A stretch of DNA of 64,000 nucleotides. Source: Acidobacteriaceae bacterium (lineage in GTDB: Bacteria; Acidobacteriota; Terriglobia; Terriglobales; Acidobacteriaceae). The stretch spans positions 18,946 to 82,945 of the forward strand of contig JANXZS010000199.1 in assembly GCA_025355385.1 (NCBI GenBank). The letters run 5' to 3'. Made by a program: the position numbers and the translations under genes. Shown in pieces: positions 40,126 to 48,970 of this stretch. The stretch's first letter is position 1. Every line of letters begins with the position of its first letter. Under the pieces are notes generated by a model that saw only the letters and a program-made list of their open reading frames with translations, did no database searches and had not been told where the DNA came from.

Positions 40126-41175
40126 TCAGCTCATCGAGTTGATCTGCCGCAAAATTGCCACTTTTCGCTCCGGCTCCAGGAAGCTGGCCTCCACCGAGTT
40201 TGCGGCTAGTTCCCGTAGATGCTCGGCGGAAAACCCGAAATCGCTGTGCGCCAGCAGATATTCCGTCTCAATATCGCTCTCAAACATCGCAGGATCGTCA
40301 GAATTCAGCGTAACCATTAAGCCGGCTTCAAAGTATTGCCTGAGAGGGTGGCGCTCGAGAGAGTTGCAGCATCCTGTCCGTAAATTGGAGGTGACACATA
40401 TCTCCAGCGGCACCTGCCGCTCGGCAAGAACATCGAGCAGCTCCCGATCGTCAATTGCCGAGAGCGCGTGGCCCAGTCGCTCTGCACCAATGTTCAGCGC
40501 GGCCCAGATTCCTTCCGGACCGACTGTCTCGCCGGCATGGGCGGTGAGGTGCAGCCCCGCCCCGCGCGCCTCAGCGTAAAGATCTCGAAAAGGCTCCGAT
40601 CCGGTTCGCCGTTCATCGCCGCCTATGCCGATTCCGACGATGCTGGGTGCTGCCTGCCTCAGCACTGCCGCCTTACGGAAGACCCGCGCCGCCTCTTCTG
40701 GCCCAAAGTGTCGAACCGCATCGAAGATCCAATAGAGAGTGGTACCGAAGTCGCGTTCGCCCCGCTTGCGGCCGCGTTCCATTCCGGCAAAGATGCGATC
40801 CACAAGAAATGGGTCTCGTTCGCACTCGGCGCGTCGCCAATAGTAAATCACACCAACGGAGACATAGACCTCCGCATGAACCACCCCCTGCTGAGCGAGT
40901 CGCTGCAGCATGCGGTATGTGATCAGTTCGTAGTCTTCCGGGGTTCGCAAGCGTTCGGTAACGGCTTTGAAAGCGAGCATAAACCCGCTGAAGTCATGAT
41001 AGCGGTACAGCGACTTCGCCTCTTCCAGTGTCAGAGGAGGCCTTGGCTGCGAAGGATCCTGCCGCTGGCTGAGTTCAACCAGGGTTGGAGCCTGGATCGT
41101 GCCTTCGAGGTGGAGATGCAGTTCAGCCTTGGGCAATCTGCAAAGCCAATCGCCCGCAATGGCCGTACTGTTCAT
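40126..41175 (-). CDS. Adenosine deaminase family purine deaminase
   Basis: Zinc-dependent amidohydrolase of the ADA family (349 residues) that hydrolyses an amino group from an adenine-type base. Metal ligands are in AELHLHLEGT (N-terminus), TAHAGE with the proton-shuttle Glu, and the catalytic TLNSDDPAMF. The spelling NSDDP rather than NTDDP, and ICVTSNLRTGC in place of the usual CPxSN, leave open that it is an adenine deaminase or the aminodeoxyfutalosine deaminase of menaquinone synthesis. It starts inside the stop of the amino-acid permease gene (ATGA overlap), so the two are coupled. Therefore I give no gene symbol. Confidence 0.85.
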   Translation of the reverse strand: MNSTAIAGDWLCRLPKAELHLHLEGTIQAPTLVELSQRQDPSQPRPPLTLEEAKSLYRYHDFSGFMLAFKAVTERLRTPEDYELITYRMLQRLAQQGVVHAEVYVSVGVIYYWRRAECERDPFLVDRIFAGMERGRKRGERDFGTTLYWIFDAVRHFGPEEAARVFRKAAVLRQAAPSIVGIGIGGDERRTGSEPFRDLYAEARGAGLHLTAHAGETVGPEGIWAALNIGAERLGHALSAIDDRELLDVLAERQVPLEICVTSNLRTGCCNSLERHPLRQYFEAGLMVTLNSDDPAMFESDIETEYLLAHSDFGFSAEHLRELAANSVEASFLEPERKVAILRQINSMS

Positions 41176-42743
41176 CCTCGTGTCACGTCATCGGGATTGC
41201 CCGGAGCGAAGTCGCTGCGCTTACGGCTGTAGAAGTGGTAGATCACCAGCCCAAGCAGGAGCCATACGAAGAACCGAACCCAGGTGACGATGGGGAGGCC
41301 CGCCATAAGCAATCCGCAAAAAAAGAGACTGAGCAGCGGCACGATAGGGCCACCCGGAGCGCGAAATCCGCGGCGGCGATTGGGCTCGCGGTAACGAAGA
41401 ATCAAGACCCCGATGGATACCAGCGCGAACGCGAAGAGGGTGCCAATGTTGGAAAGGTCGGCGAGAGTACCAATGTCCAGCAGCCCGGCGGGAACACCAA
41501 CCACGAAACCAGCCACCCATGTAGCCACCGACGGCGTGCGAAAGCGGGGATGAACGGTACCGAACCAGCGGGGGAATAGCTTATCGCGAGACATGGAGAA
41601 CCACACGCGAGCCTGGCCCAGCTGAAAGACGAGGATGGAGGAGATCATCCCCAACATGGCGCCGATCAGGATAACCAGCCTTACCCAGTGGAGATGCGCG
41701 CCGCCCGGCATCAGTGAAAGCCTCTTGAGCGTGTTGACAACCGGGGCAGCGTCGTCTATCAGCGTGTTCCACGGCACCAAGCCGGTGAGCACTACTGCTA
41801 CGCCGACATAGAGAATCGTACAAACGACCAGGGTGGCGATGATACCGATAGGCACGTCGCGCTGCGGATTGCGACACTCCTCTGCGGCGGTCGAGACTGA
41901 ATCGAAGCCGATGTAAGTGAAGAAGATAATGCTGCCGCCGGTGAGCATTCCCGACCAGCCATTGGGAAAGTACGGGTGCCAGTTGTGCGGCTTGACGAAG
42001 CTGGCTGCGGCGAAAATGAAGATCAGGATGGCGGCGATCTTCAAAAGCACCATGACGTTGTTCGTCTCGGCCGATTCGCGAATGCCCCGGACCAGCACCA
42101 CGGTGATGAGCATGACGATGAGGAACGCGGGAAAGTTGAACCCGAGGTGCCATCCGGAGGCATAGACCGCCGTACCATCAAAGCTTTGCATTCCGGAGGG
42201 GAGGAAAGCTGGCGAAATCCATCGCAGTGCCGGATGAATGCCAAACCAGTCCATCAGATCGACGATGTGCGCGGCAAAGCCGACACACACCGCCATGTTC
42301 GATACGGCGTATTCCAGAATGAGATCCCAGCCGATGATCCACGCGACCAGCTCGCCCATGGTGGCGTAGGTGTAGGTATACGCGCTCCCGGCGATGGGAA
42401 TCATCGATGCCATCTCGGCGTAACACAAAGCGGTGAACGCGCAGACCACGGCCACCAGCATCATCGAGACCGCGAGTGCCGGTCCCGCCCCAGGCCTGCC
42501 AATCAGCGCCTGATGGTGGATGAGGTAGTCGAGCAGGGGAGTGTTGACGATAGACGAGGTGTCGAACTTCTCCCCGGCGATCGCTGTGCCAATGACGGTG
42601 AAGATGCCCGAACCGATCACCGCGCCGATGCCGAGAGCGGTGAGCGACCACGGCCCCAGCGTCTTCTTCAGTCGCTGTTCCGGCCGCTCCGAATCGCTGA
42701 TCAGTTTGTCGATCGATTTACGGGCAAAAAGCTGACTAGGCAG
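41172..42743 (-). CDS. APC-family amino-acid permease, probable CTG start
   Basis: Inner-membrane amino-acid importer of the cationic amino-acid transporter type, with about twelve spans. A search from the usual start codons begins only at GTG 42620, which is already inside TM1 (VIGSGIFTVIG). The frame continues upstream in family style: LFARKSIDKLI, then LKKTLGPWSLTALGIGA. A stop lies 17 codons before CTG 42743, and no ATG, GTG or TTG occurs between. CTG at 42743 has AAGGAG exactly seven bases upstream, so I take it as the start (523 residues). Its end overlaps the deaminase start by 4 nt (ATGA). Transport substrate is unknown. Confidence 0.85.
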   Translation of the reverse strand: MPSQLFARKSIDKLISDSERPEQRLKKTLGPWSLTALGIGAVIGSGIFTVIGTAIAGEKFDTSSIVNTPLLDYLIHHQALIGRPGAGPALAVSMMLVAVVCAFTALCYAEMASMIPIAGSAYTYTYATMGELVAWIIGWDLILEYAVSNMAVCVGFAAHIVDLMDWFGIHPALRWISPAFLPSGMQSFDGTAVYASGWHLGFNFPAFLIVMLITVVLVRGIRESAETNNVMVLLKIAAILIFIFAAASFVKPHNWHPYFPNGWSGMLTGGSIIFFTYIGFDSVSTAAEECRNPQRDVPIGIIATLVVCTILYVGVAVVLTGLVPWNTLIDDAAPVVNTLKRLSLMPGGAHLHWVRLVILIGAMLGMISSILVFQLGQARVWFSMSRDKLFPRWFGTVHPRFRTPSVATWVAGFVVGVPAGLLDIGTLADLSNIGTLFAFALVSIGVLILRYREPNRRRGFRAPGGPIVPLLSLFFCGLLMAGLPIVTWVRFFVWLLLGLVIYHFYSRKRSDFAPGNPDDVTRG

Positions 42744-42960
42744 GTCCAGGCTCCTTCTTCGGCCGATTCGAGGGACAGATCAGCCTGTCGCGCATATCAG
42801 CGTGACAGGCCGCGAAATGCTTCCGAAGCGCCTATAGCGATTCCACTCCAGATGTACCCGAAGCAGTAGAACCCCGCGTGGCTTTTCGATTAAGAGAACC
42901 GCACTACGCCACTCTTACCAGCACATAGCAGAGTGGAATTGCTCTAAAGACTGACTTCGC

Positions 42961-43116
42961 TTACCGCTTGCTGGTTCCGCGGGCTAACTTCTTCACCTTC
43001 TGCTTGTTCTCGCCACGGGCTCCGGCACGAGGACCTTTCGGCGCAGCTTTCTTGCGAGCTGCACGCTTGACTTTCTTCCGTTCGACCTTATCTTCTATCT
43101 TCTTTGTGTCTGCCAT
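42961..43116 (-). CDS. Small, very basic protein
   Basis: Product of 51 residues from ATG 43116 (MADTKKIEDK), with GGGG four bases upstream. About 40 percent of residues are Lys or Arg, arranged in runs such as ERKKVKRAARKKAAPKG and KQKVKKLARGTSKR. There is no hydrophobic core, so it probably binds nucleic acid or a polyanion; this is inferred only from charge. A longer frame to 43173 lacks a good ribosome site. A 7-bp inverted repeat (CCACTCT / AGAGTGG, 42909-42936) follows the gene. It lies between the permease and helicase genes. Confidence 0.6.
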   Translation of the reverse strand: MADTKKIEDKVERKKVKRAARKKAAPKGPRAGARGENKQKVKKLARGTSKR

Positions 43117-43239
43117 GTTCCCCTGATTTCTTCGATCTTTAATGCGCGGCTCAAATCGCCGCATATTGCACACTGCTCCATCGATTGCCGTCCGGACGTA
43201 ACCTGATTCTGTCGATCCTGCAGCATGCCGCGATAGTGA

Positions 43240-45981
43240 TTACAACCTCTGCAGCTGGGCGAATTTTTCTACCAGCTTTTTAATTCCGAATTTTGCAAAT
43301 TGTACCGTAATCTTCGCGTCTTCACCGTCTCCCTCCCGATGGAAGACGACTCCCTCGCCGTATTTCGGGTGGCGAACGCGCTGTCCCTTGCCGAATCCGC
43401 GTGCTCCAGTCGGTTCTGGAACCTCCAGGCGCGGACGAGGGGAACTGCCCGATCGCGAAGAGAAAAACTTCGCAATGTTGTCTAGCGAGCCGACGTCCGG
43501 TCTCTTCGGGGTGGCTGCGACCTGGTGACTGCGGCGGTAACCAGCGCTCTGATCTTCATCCTCATAGCTGTAGTGGCGGCCGGTATCGACACCGTCTTCG
43601 CTGTCGCGCCCGCGCGAGGGGTAGGGCGTGGAATAAGCGTTCCACGTGGAGGCACGCTGCATTGCGCCGCCTAAATCCTCCAGCAGGTGGTGCGGCACCT
43701 CCTCGAGAAAGCGGGACGGCATGCTCGCTTCAGGCATATCGTTGCCGTAACGGCGACGATAGCGCGCGCGGGTCAGCACCAGCGCATCCATGGCACGCGT
43801 CATCCCCACGTAGCAAAGGCGCCGCTCCTCTTCCAATCCGTTGGGGTCGTTAAGCGTTCGCGAGTGAGGAAAGAGGCCCTCTTCGAGTCCCGCCAGCAAG
43901 ACCAGGGGAAACTCCAGTCCCTTGGCTGCGTGCAGCGTCATAAGGGTCACGCGCGAGTCGGGATTGTACTGGTCCGTGTCGCTGACCAGGGCGGCGTGAT
44001 CCAGAAACTCGGACAGAGTTTCCCCTCGCTCCTGCGCATCCTGAGCAGCGTTGGCCAGTTCCTTGAGATTCTCAATGCGCGAGAAGGCCTCGGGAGTTCC
44101 TTCCGCCTCCAGCGAACGAATGTAGCCGCTGCGATCGATGAGGAAGCGGATCAACTCCGGCAAAGTGGCGGCGTCACCGGGTTTGCGAAAACCCTCGACA
44201 GGCGCTGGCCCGGTTTGCTCCGCAGCATGCTCATCCGCGTGGCGATTTTTCTCCAGCGGCGTTGTCCTCGGGTACTCAGCGGGTGCGGCGTCGAGAAACG
44301 GATTGAAGTCAACGGCATTGATCGGCAGGTCTTCATCAGAGATGTCTGCTTCGCCGGCCGCGAGGTCCAGTCTCCCCTGAGAATCTCCGCCAAAGTCAAA
44401 GCTGACATCTGCCTGTTCCGCTTCGCTTGACTGGGCAGGGAGATTGGCGTCCTCCGCGCCTTCGTCGGCCACATCCGCAGACAGCTTCTCGGCAAATCCG
44501 GGAGCCAGCATCGCTCGCGCGTCCTCGATGATGCGGCGGAAACCTTCCAACGCAATACAGGCGCGCTGCGGCAACAGACCGTTTCGGATGGCGTGACCCA
44601 TCGCGTTCCAGGTGCTTGCTCCGGTCTCCAGCGCAACCCGCTCCAGAGTTTCGAGGGTCGTCTTGCCGATGCCGCGGGGCGGCGTGTTCACCACCCTTTG
44701 CAGCGCTACGGAGTCGTTCGGATTCTGCACCAGTTTCAAGTAGCTCAGCAGATCCTTGATCTCGGCGCGGTCGTAGAACGAGAATCCCCCAACCATGGTG
44801 TACGAGATCGTATAGCGACGCAGTGCCTCTTCCACCAGCCGTGACTGCGAGTTGGTGCGATAGAGCACGGCAACACGCGGGATCTCCTGCTCCTCGCCCG
44901 CCTTGCGCAAGTACTTCTGGATGTAGTCGGCAATAAAAAGCGCTTCGTTCTCGCCGTCGGGAGCCTCGTAGTAACCCAGTTGAGCGCCACCTTCGCGCTC
45001 CGTCCACAGTGCCTTGCCCTTGCGCTGCGAATTGTGCGCGACCACGGACGATGCCGCTTCCAGAATGATCTGAGTGGAGCGGTAATTCTGCTCCAGACGA
45101 ATCGTCTTCGCGCCGGGAAACTCGCGCTCGAAGTCCAGGATGTTGCGGATGTCCGCGCCTCGCCAGGAGTAGATGCTCTGGTCCTCATCGCCTACCACGC
45201 AGATGTTCTGCTCCTTGCCCGCGAGCAGCTTCATGATCTCGTATTGCGGACGATTCGTGTCCTGGTATTCGTCGATCAGGACATATCGATAGCGCCGGTT
45301 GTATCGGTCCCGCACCTCTGCCGAGGAGCGCAGCAAATGCACTGTCTCCAGTAGCAGATCGTCGAAATCGAGTGCGTTATTCTTGCGCAGTTCCTTCTTG
45401 TACGCCTCGTAAACATGGGCAACGCGCTCAGCGGTGGGATCAGTCGACTGTAGATATATTTCCTGCGGATCGAGCATGTGATTCTTCGCCGAGGAGATGC
45501 GCGACAGCACCACGCGGGGTGTCAACTGCTTGTCATCCAGACCAAGACGCCTCATCGCCTGCTTGACCACGGCCTGCTGATCGCTTTCGTCGTAGATGGC
45601 GAATGCGCGCGTCAACCCTTCGCCGCCTACGCGCAGAGCTTCGATATCGCGCCGCAGCACGCGCACGCAGAAGCTGTGAAACGTGCAGAGCAGGGGTTTT
45701 GCGAGGGAGTTGTGAGGCAGTAATTTATCGACCCGCTCGGCCATCTCCGCCGCGGCCTTATTGGTAAATGTAACGGCAAGGATCGAATCGGGCGCGATTC
45801 CTCGCCCCTCGATCAGGTAGGCGATGCGGTGCGTGATGACGCGCGTCTTCCCTGAGCCTGCCCCTGCGAGGATGAGGACCGGACCATCGATCGCCTCAAC
45901 AGCGGCGCGCTGCTGAGGGTTCAGTTTGTCGAGTAAGTGCTGCAAAATCCTTCTCTCGTGGGAGGTGGCCGGGGCGGTCAT
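43240..45981 (-). CDS. pcrA: UvrD/PcrA-family ATP-dependent DNA helicase
   Basis: Superfamily 1A 3'-5' helicase of 913 residues. Motif I is LAGAGSGKTRVITHRIAYL, Q-motif LNPQQRAAVEAIDGP, motif II DEYQDTN, motif III VVGDEDQSIYSWRGAD, motif IV QNYRSTQIILEAA, and motif V/VI LMTLHAAKGLEFPLV and CYVGMTRAMDAL. The C-terminus (YGEGVVFHREGDGEDAKITVQF) is the PcrA/UvrD Tudor-like end. An acidic insertion of about 90 residues (near 525-620) in the middle of the protein is longer than in typical PcrA. The start at ATG 45981 is plausible; a TTG ten codons later also works. Confidence 0.93.
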   Translation of the reverse strand: MTAPATSHERRILQHLLDKLNPQQRAAVEAIDGPVLILAGAGSGKTRVITHRIAYLIEGRGIAPDSILAVTFTNKAAAEMAERVDKLLPHNSLAKPLLCTFHSFCVRVLRRDIEALRVGGEGLTRAFAIYDESDQQAVVKQAMRRLGLDDKQLTPRVVLSRISSAKNHMLDPQEIYLQSTDPTAERVAHVYEAYKKELRKNNALDFDDLLLETVHLLRSSAEVRDRYNRRYRYVLIDEYQDTNRPQYEIMKLLAGKEQNICVVGDEDQSIYSWRGADIRNILDFEREFPGAKTIRLEQNYRSTQIILEAASSVVAHNSQRKGKALWTEREGGAQLGYYEAPDGENEALFIADYIQKYLRKAGEEQEIPRVAVLYRTNSQSRLVEEALRRYTISYTMVGGFSFYDRAEIKDLLSYLKLVQNPNDSVALQRVVNTPPRGIGKTTLETLERVALETGASTWNAMGHAIRNGLLPQRACIALEGFRRIIEDARAMLAPGFAEKLSADVADEGAEDANLPAQSSEAEQADVSFDFGGDSQGRLDLAAGEADISDEDLPINAVDFNPFLDAAPAEYPRTTPLEKNRHADEHAAEQTGPAPVEGFRKPGDAATLPELIRFLIDRSGYIRSLEAEGTPEAFSRIENLKELANAAQDAQERGETLSEFLDHAALVSDTDQYNPDSRVTLMTLHAAKGLEFPLVLLAGLEEGLFPHSRTLNDPNGLEEERRLCYVGMTRAMDALVLTRARYRRRYGNDMPEASMPSRFLEEVPHHLLEDLGGAMQRASTWNAYSTPYPSRGRDSEDGVDTGRHYSYEDEDQSAGYRRSHQVAATPKRPDVGSLDNIAKFFSSRSGSSPRPRLEVPEPTGARGFGKGQRVRHPKYGEGVVFHREGDGEDAKITVQFAKFGIKKLVEKFAQLQRL

Positions 45982-46077
45982 GTGGCCGCAAAAAACTGTT
46001 CGTGCGCGTTAAGTTCCTATTAACAGTGTATCGCCCGTGAGGCATTCGGTGCTTGTGGCGCTATCCTGTTAGGAATC

Positions 46078-46692
46078 ATGGACAGACTTCGAAGCTCCTC
46101 CGACTTGCGACGTGTGTGTGTCTTCTGCGGTTCGAGCGATGGCGCTGACCCCGAGTACCTGCTGGAAGCAGCGAACCTGGGTCACTCCCTGGCGATTGCT
46201 GGCTGGGGACTGGTGTATGGCGGCGCCTCAGTGGGCCTGATGGGCGCAGTGGCGAATGCCGCGCTGGCGGCCGGCGGAGAGGTTATTGGCGTTATCCCCG
46301 AGGCCTTGGCCGCGAAAGAGATCGCGCACGACAGCCTCACCGAACTTTATGTGGTGGGGAGCATGCATGAACGAAAGGCTCGGATGGCTGCGCTGTCCGA
46401 TGCCTTTATCGCGCTGCCGGGAGGCTACGGCACCCTGGATGAATTTTTGGAAATCCTGACATGGGCGCAGCTCGAAATACACCAGAAGCCCTGCGTCCTG
46501 GTGAATACAGCGGGCTACTATGACCGCCTGGTCAGCTTTCTCGACCACGGAGTAGAGCAGGCTTTTATCCGCCGTAGCAATCGCCTGCTATTGCTAGTAG
46601 TCAAAGACGCGCGCGAGGCGCTGGCGCTGATCGAAGAGACTGCGCCGCGAACCCCGACGCTTTTGCCCTCACGGACTCTACTACTGCCATAG
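46078..46692 (+). CDS. LOG-family protein (TIGR00730, cytokinin riboside monophosphate phosphoribohydrolase-like)
   Basis: 204 residues, Rossmann-like. The family signature PGGYGTLDE occurs in LPGGYGTLDEFLEILTW, with GGASVGLMGAVANAAL upstream, and the opening VCVFCGSSDGADPEY is standard. Characterised members release adenine-type bases from nucleoside 5'-monophosphates; in most bacteria the physiological role is unclear. AGGA stands just before ATG 46078. It is divergent from the helicase gene and convergent with the DUF971 gene, with only 20 nt between stop codons. Confidence 0.9.
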   Translation: MDRLRSSSDLRRVCVFCGSSDGADPEYLLEAANLGHSLAIAGWGLVYGGASVGLMGAVANAALAAGGEVIGVIPEALAAKEIAHDSLTELYVVGSMHERKARMAALSDAFIALPGGYGTLDEFLEILTWAQLEIHQKPCVLVNTAGYYDRLVSFLDHGVEQAFIRRSNRLLLLVVKDAREALALIEETAPRTPTLLPSRTLLLP

Positions 46693-46712
46693 GCCCGGGT
46701 GCTCCATACCTA

Positions 46713-47165
46713 TTAGTCCTGAGGCGGAATTTTCAAGCCGGCCGAGCGGCAGGCATCGCACTGGCAGGTGCGACGCAGGTAGTCCCAGGAATATATTCCG
46801 CTCTCGTGGCCGTCCGTCCAATGAAAGCTGATGGCATATCGACCCACCGGCGTCACAGTCTGTGGCCGCACCGGCGGCTCATACATAGGTAGTAGATTTT
46901 TCGGTGCGGCTTTCGGCGCACCCGGTTGGCGGCCGTCTGCCCTACGTTCTTCGTTGCAGGTAGCACAAGGACAGGCGTTGCGCAGCCACGCAAAAGTCCA
47001 GGCACTGTGGTGACCGTCTTTCCAGTCGATCTCCATGCCCTTGCCGTCGGTCTTGTGGACGCGGACCTTTACGGGCTCGATAGCTTCGTGCGAGAGGTCG
47101 CGCTGCCCTTCCTGCTCATTGCGGGCTTGTTCGGCGGAAACCATACGAATTCCTTCGTGACTCAT
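46713..47165 (-). CDS. DUF971 (GBBH-like N-terminal domain) protein
   Basis: Cytoplasmic protein of 150 residues. It contains the DUF971 pattern of two half-motifs: WKDGHHSAWTFAWLRNACPC, and a second at ISFHWTDGHESGIYSWDYLRRTCQC. Each half ends in a CxCxxC cluster (CPCATC and CQCDAC), which may bind zinc or an iron-sulfur cluster. DUF971 proteins are often encoded near metal-cluster or Mrp genes; here there is no such neighbour. It ends close to the LOG gene and is transcribed away from the TauE gene's direction only by short spacing. Function is not established. Confidence 0.82.
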   Translation of the reverse strand: MSHEGIRMVSAEQARNEQEGQRDLSHEAIEPVKVRVHKTDGKGMEIDWKDGHHSAWTFAWLRNACPCATCNEERRADGRQPGAPKAAPKNLLPMYEPPVRPQTVTPVGRYAISFHWTDGHESGIYSWDYLRRTCQCDACRSAGLKIPPQD

Positions 47166-47248
47166 AAAGACCTCTGCTTCTATTGTGCCTGAGTGCCGCC
47201 GCTGCGCAGAAACCGACTGGGTTAGAACTCCATACCTGGGTCAGACGC

Positions 47249-48025
47249 TTATGCCTGCCTCCAGAAGAAATACGCGGCCATGCTGAGGCCAAGTACGATT
47301 ACCACTGCGCGAAGAAAGCCGCCACTGAGCCGGCGGGACCAGTGGGCGCCGATATAGCCGCCAAGGGCAGCCGTAAGCATCATCGGCAGGCAGTACTTCC
47401 ATATGATTTGCCCTCGAACAATGAACGTGACCACCGCGATGCCATTGGCGAGTGTGGTGGTAACGACCTTCAAGGCATTGATCTGGTTCATCTCTTCAAT
47501 GCCAAAGAGGCCGAGAACGGAGATGATCAGAAACCCGGCTCCCGCCCCAAAGTAGCCAACGTAAAAGCAGACTCCCGTCATGGCAACAAAGAGCAAGGGG
47601 AGCAGCGCGTTTGTCTTCTGCGCGTGAATCGGACGAGACCGCAGCCAGCGCGAGATGGGTCCGCTAGCCGCAAACAGCAGGGCAGCCACCAGTAGGAGCC
47701 ACGGCACCAAATGGAGGAAGGTCGCCTGGGCGGTGCGTAACAACATCACCGCGCCCAGGAATCCACCTGTCAGTGCAGCAGCCCCAAGCGGGAGGATCAG
47801 TTGAAAATGCCCGCGCAGATCTTCTCGATACGCCGCAATCGAAGTGAATTGTCCCGGCCATAATGCAACCGTGTTGGTTGCATTTGCCTGAATAGGTAAT
47901 ATGCCCATCCCCAGGAGCGCGGGAAAAGAGAGGAAGGATCCTCCGCCCGCCATCGCATTCAGCGCACCGGCAATGAAAGAAGCGACAAATAGCCAAGTAG
48001 CATGCCAGTCGAGGGCAGGATTCAT
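47249..48025 (-). CDS. TauE/SafE-family sulfite exporter-like permease
   Basis: Integral membrane protein of about 258 residues with seven or eight spans. The family pattern is visible in the N-terminal half (FIAGALNAMAGGGSFLSFPALL) and repeated in the second half (FLIISVLGLFGIEEMNQINALK), which is the TauE internal repeat. ATG 48025 (MNPALDW) is preferred; the open frame to 48136 has no family likeness there. Members export sulfoacetate, sulfite or related anions, but many are unassigned. It lies immediately downstream of the ABC ATPase gene on the same strand (41-nt gap). Confidence 0.82.
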   Translation of the reverse strand: MNPALDWHATWLFVASFIAGALNAMAGGGSFLSFPALLGMGILPIQANATNTVALWPGQFTSIAAYREDLRGHFQLILPLGAAALTGGFLGAVMLLRTAQATFLHLVPWLLLVAALLFAASGPISRWLRSRPIHAQKTNALLPLLFVAMTGVCFYVGYFGAGAGFLIISVLGLFGIEEMNQINALKVVTTTLANGIAVVTFIVRGQIIWKYCLPMMLTAALGGYIGAHWSRRLSGGFLRAVVIVLGLSMAAYFFWRQA

Positions 48026-48066
48026 ACTTACTGATTGTAACTTTGCCGCCCGCGAACGTGATTGGC

Positions 48067-48864
48067 TCAGGCCATCTCGATCTCTGGTGTGGCGGCCAGC
48101 AGGGCCTGTGTGTAGGGATCGCGAGGTTGCAGGCACACTTCATCGCTGGTGCCAGTCTCGACGATCCTGCCCTCGCGCATCACTGCAACTCTGCCTGCCA
48201 GGTAGTGGACCAGCGGGAGGGAGTGAGAAATGAATAGATAGGTCAGGCTGAAGTCCCTTTGCAGCTCCCGCAGCAGGTTCACTATTTGCGCGCCTACGCT
48301 CACATCAAGGGCCGAGACTGGCTCATCGAGCACCAGCAGTTCAGGACGCAGTGCCAGGGCCCTGGCTATGTTGATGCGCTGCCTCTGGCCCCCGGAGAAC
48401 TCGTGCGGGTAGCGCGCAAGTGCCGATTCATCCATACCGACGGCATGCAGCAGTTCCGCGGTCTGACGGCGCAGTCCTTGCCGGCTGGCATCGACCTGCG
48501 GGTCACGGCGGTGAATTACAAGTGGCTCCGCAATGATGTCTGCAATGCGCATGCGCGGGTTTAGTGCCGCAAATGGGTCTTGAAAGACCGGCTGCATACG
48601 ACGGCGCAGCCCCCGCATCTCCTCTTTGCCGGCGGTTAATAGATCTATCCCTGCAAAGCTCACGTTGCCGTCTGTAGGCGGAATGAGCCCCAGCAGTATG
48701 CGCGCAACCGTGCTCTTGCCCGATCCGGATTCGCCGACCAGCCCTAAGGTTTCGCCCCGCTCAATCGTCAGGGACACATCAGTAACAACAAAATGCTCTT
48801 CGCTGCGAATTCCGTTGCGTCGCGGATAGCTCTTGGAAACTCCGCGCAGTTCAACCAGCGCCAT
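48067..48864 (-). CDS. Oligopeptide-type ABC transporter ATP-binding protein, without partners
   Basis: 265-residue ATPase of the DppF/OppF class. Walker A is GESGSGKST, Q-loop PVFQDPFAALNPRMR, the ABC signature FSGGQRQRINIARAL, Walker B LLVLDEPVSALD, and the H-loop FISHSL. The tail YTQALLAATPEIEMA is typical of peptide importers, whose C-terminal part binds the cognate TM domain. No permease, second ATPase or solute-binding protein gene is adjacent, so it may serve a transporter encoded elsewhere. The sequence MALVELRGVSKSYPRR starts at ATG 48864. Confidence 0.9.
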   Translation of the reverse strand: MALVELRGVSKSYPRRNGIRSEEHFVVTDVSLTIERGETLGLVGESGSGKSTVARILLGLIPPTDGNVSFAGIDLLTAGKEEMRGLRRRMQPVFQDPFAALNPRMRIADIIAEPLVIHRRDPQVDASRQGLRRQTAELLHAVGMDESALARYPHEFSGGQRQRINIARALALRPELLVLDEPVSALDVSVGAQIVNLLRELQRDFSLTYLFISHSLPLVHYLAGRVAVMREGRIVETGTSDEVCLQPRDPYTQALLAATPEIEMA

Positions 48865-48970
48865 GCCCGGATGTTAGCATCCCGCTCCGCAACTCCAGAG
48901 CATCCATGGGGATGTGCGGCAATTCATTGGTTGCGCGGCTGAAGGGGCGAGTCAGCAGTAAACTGAATGC

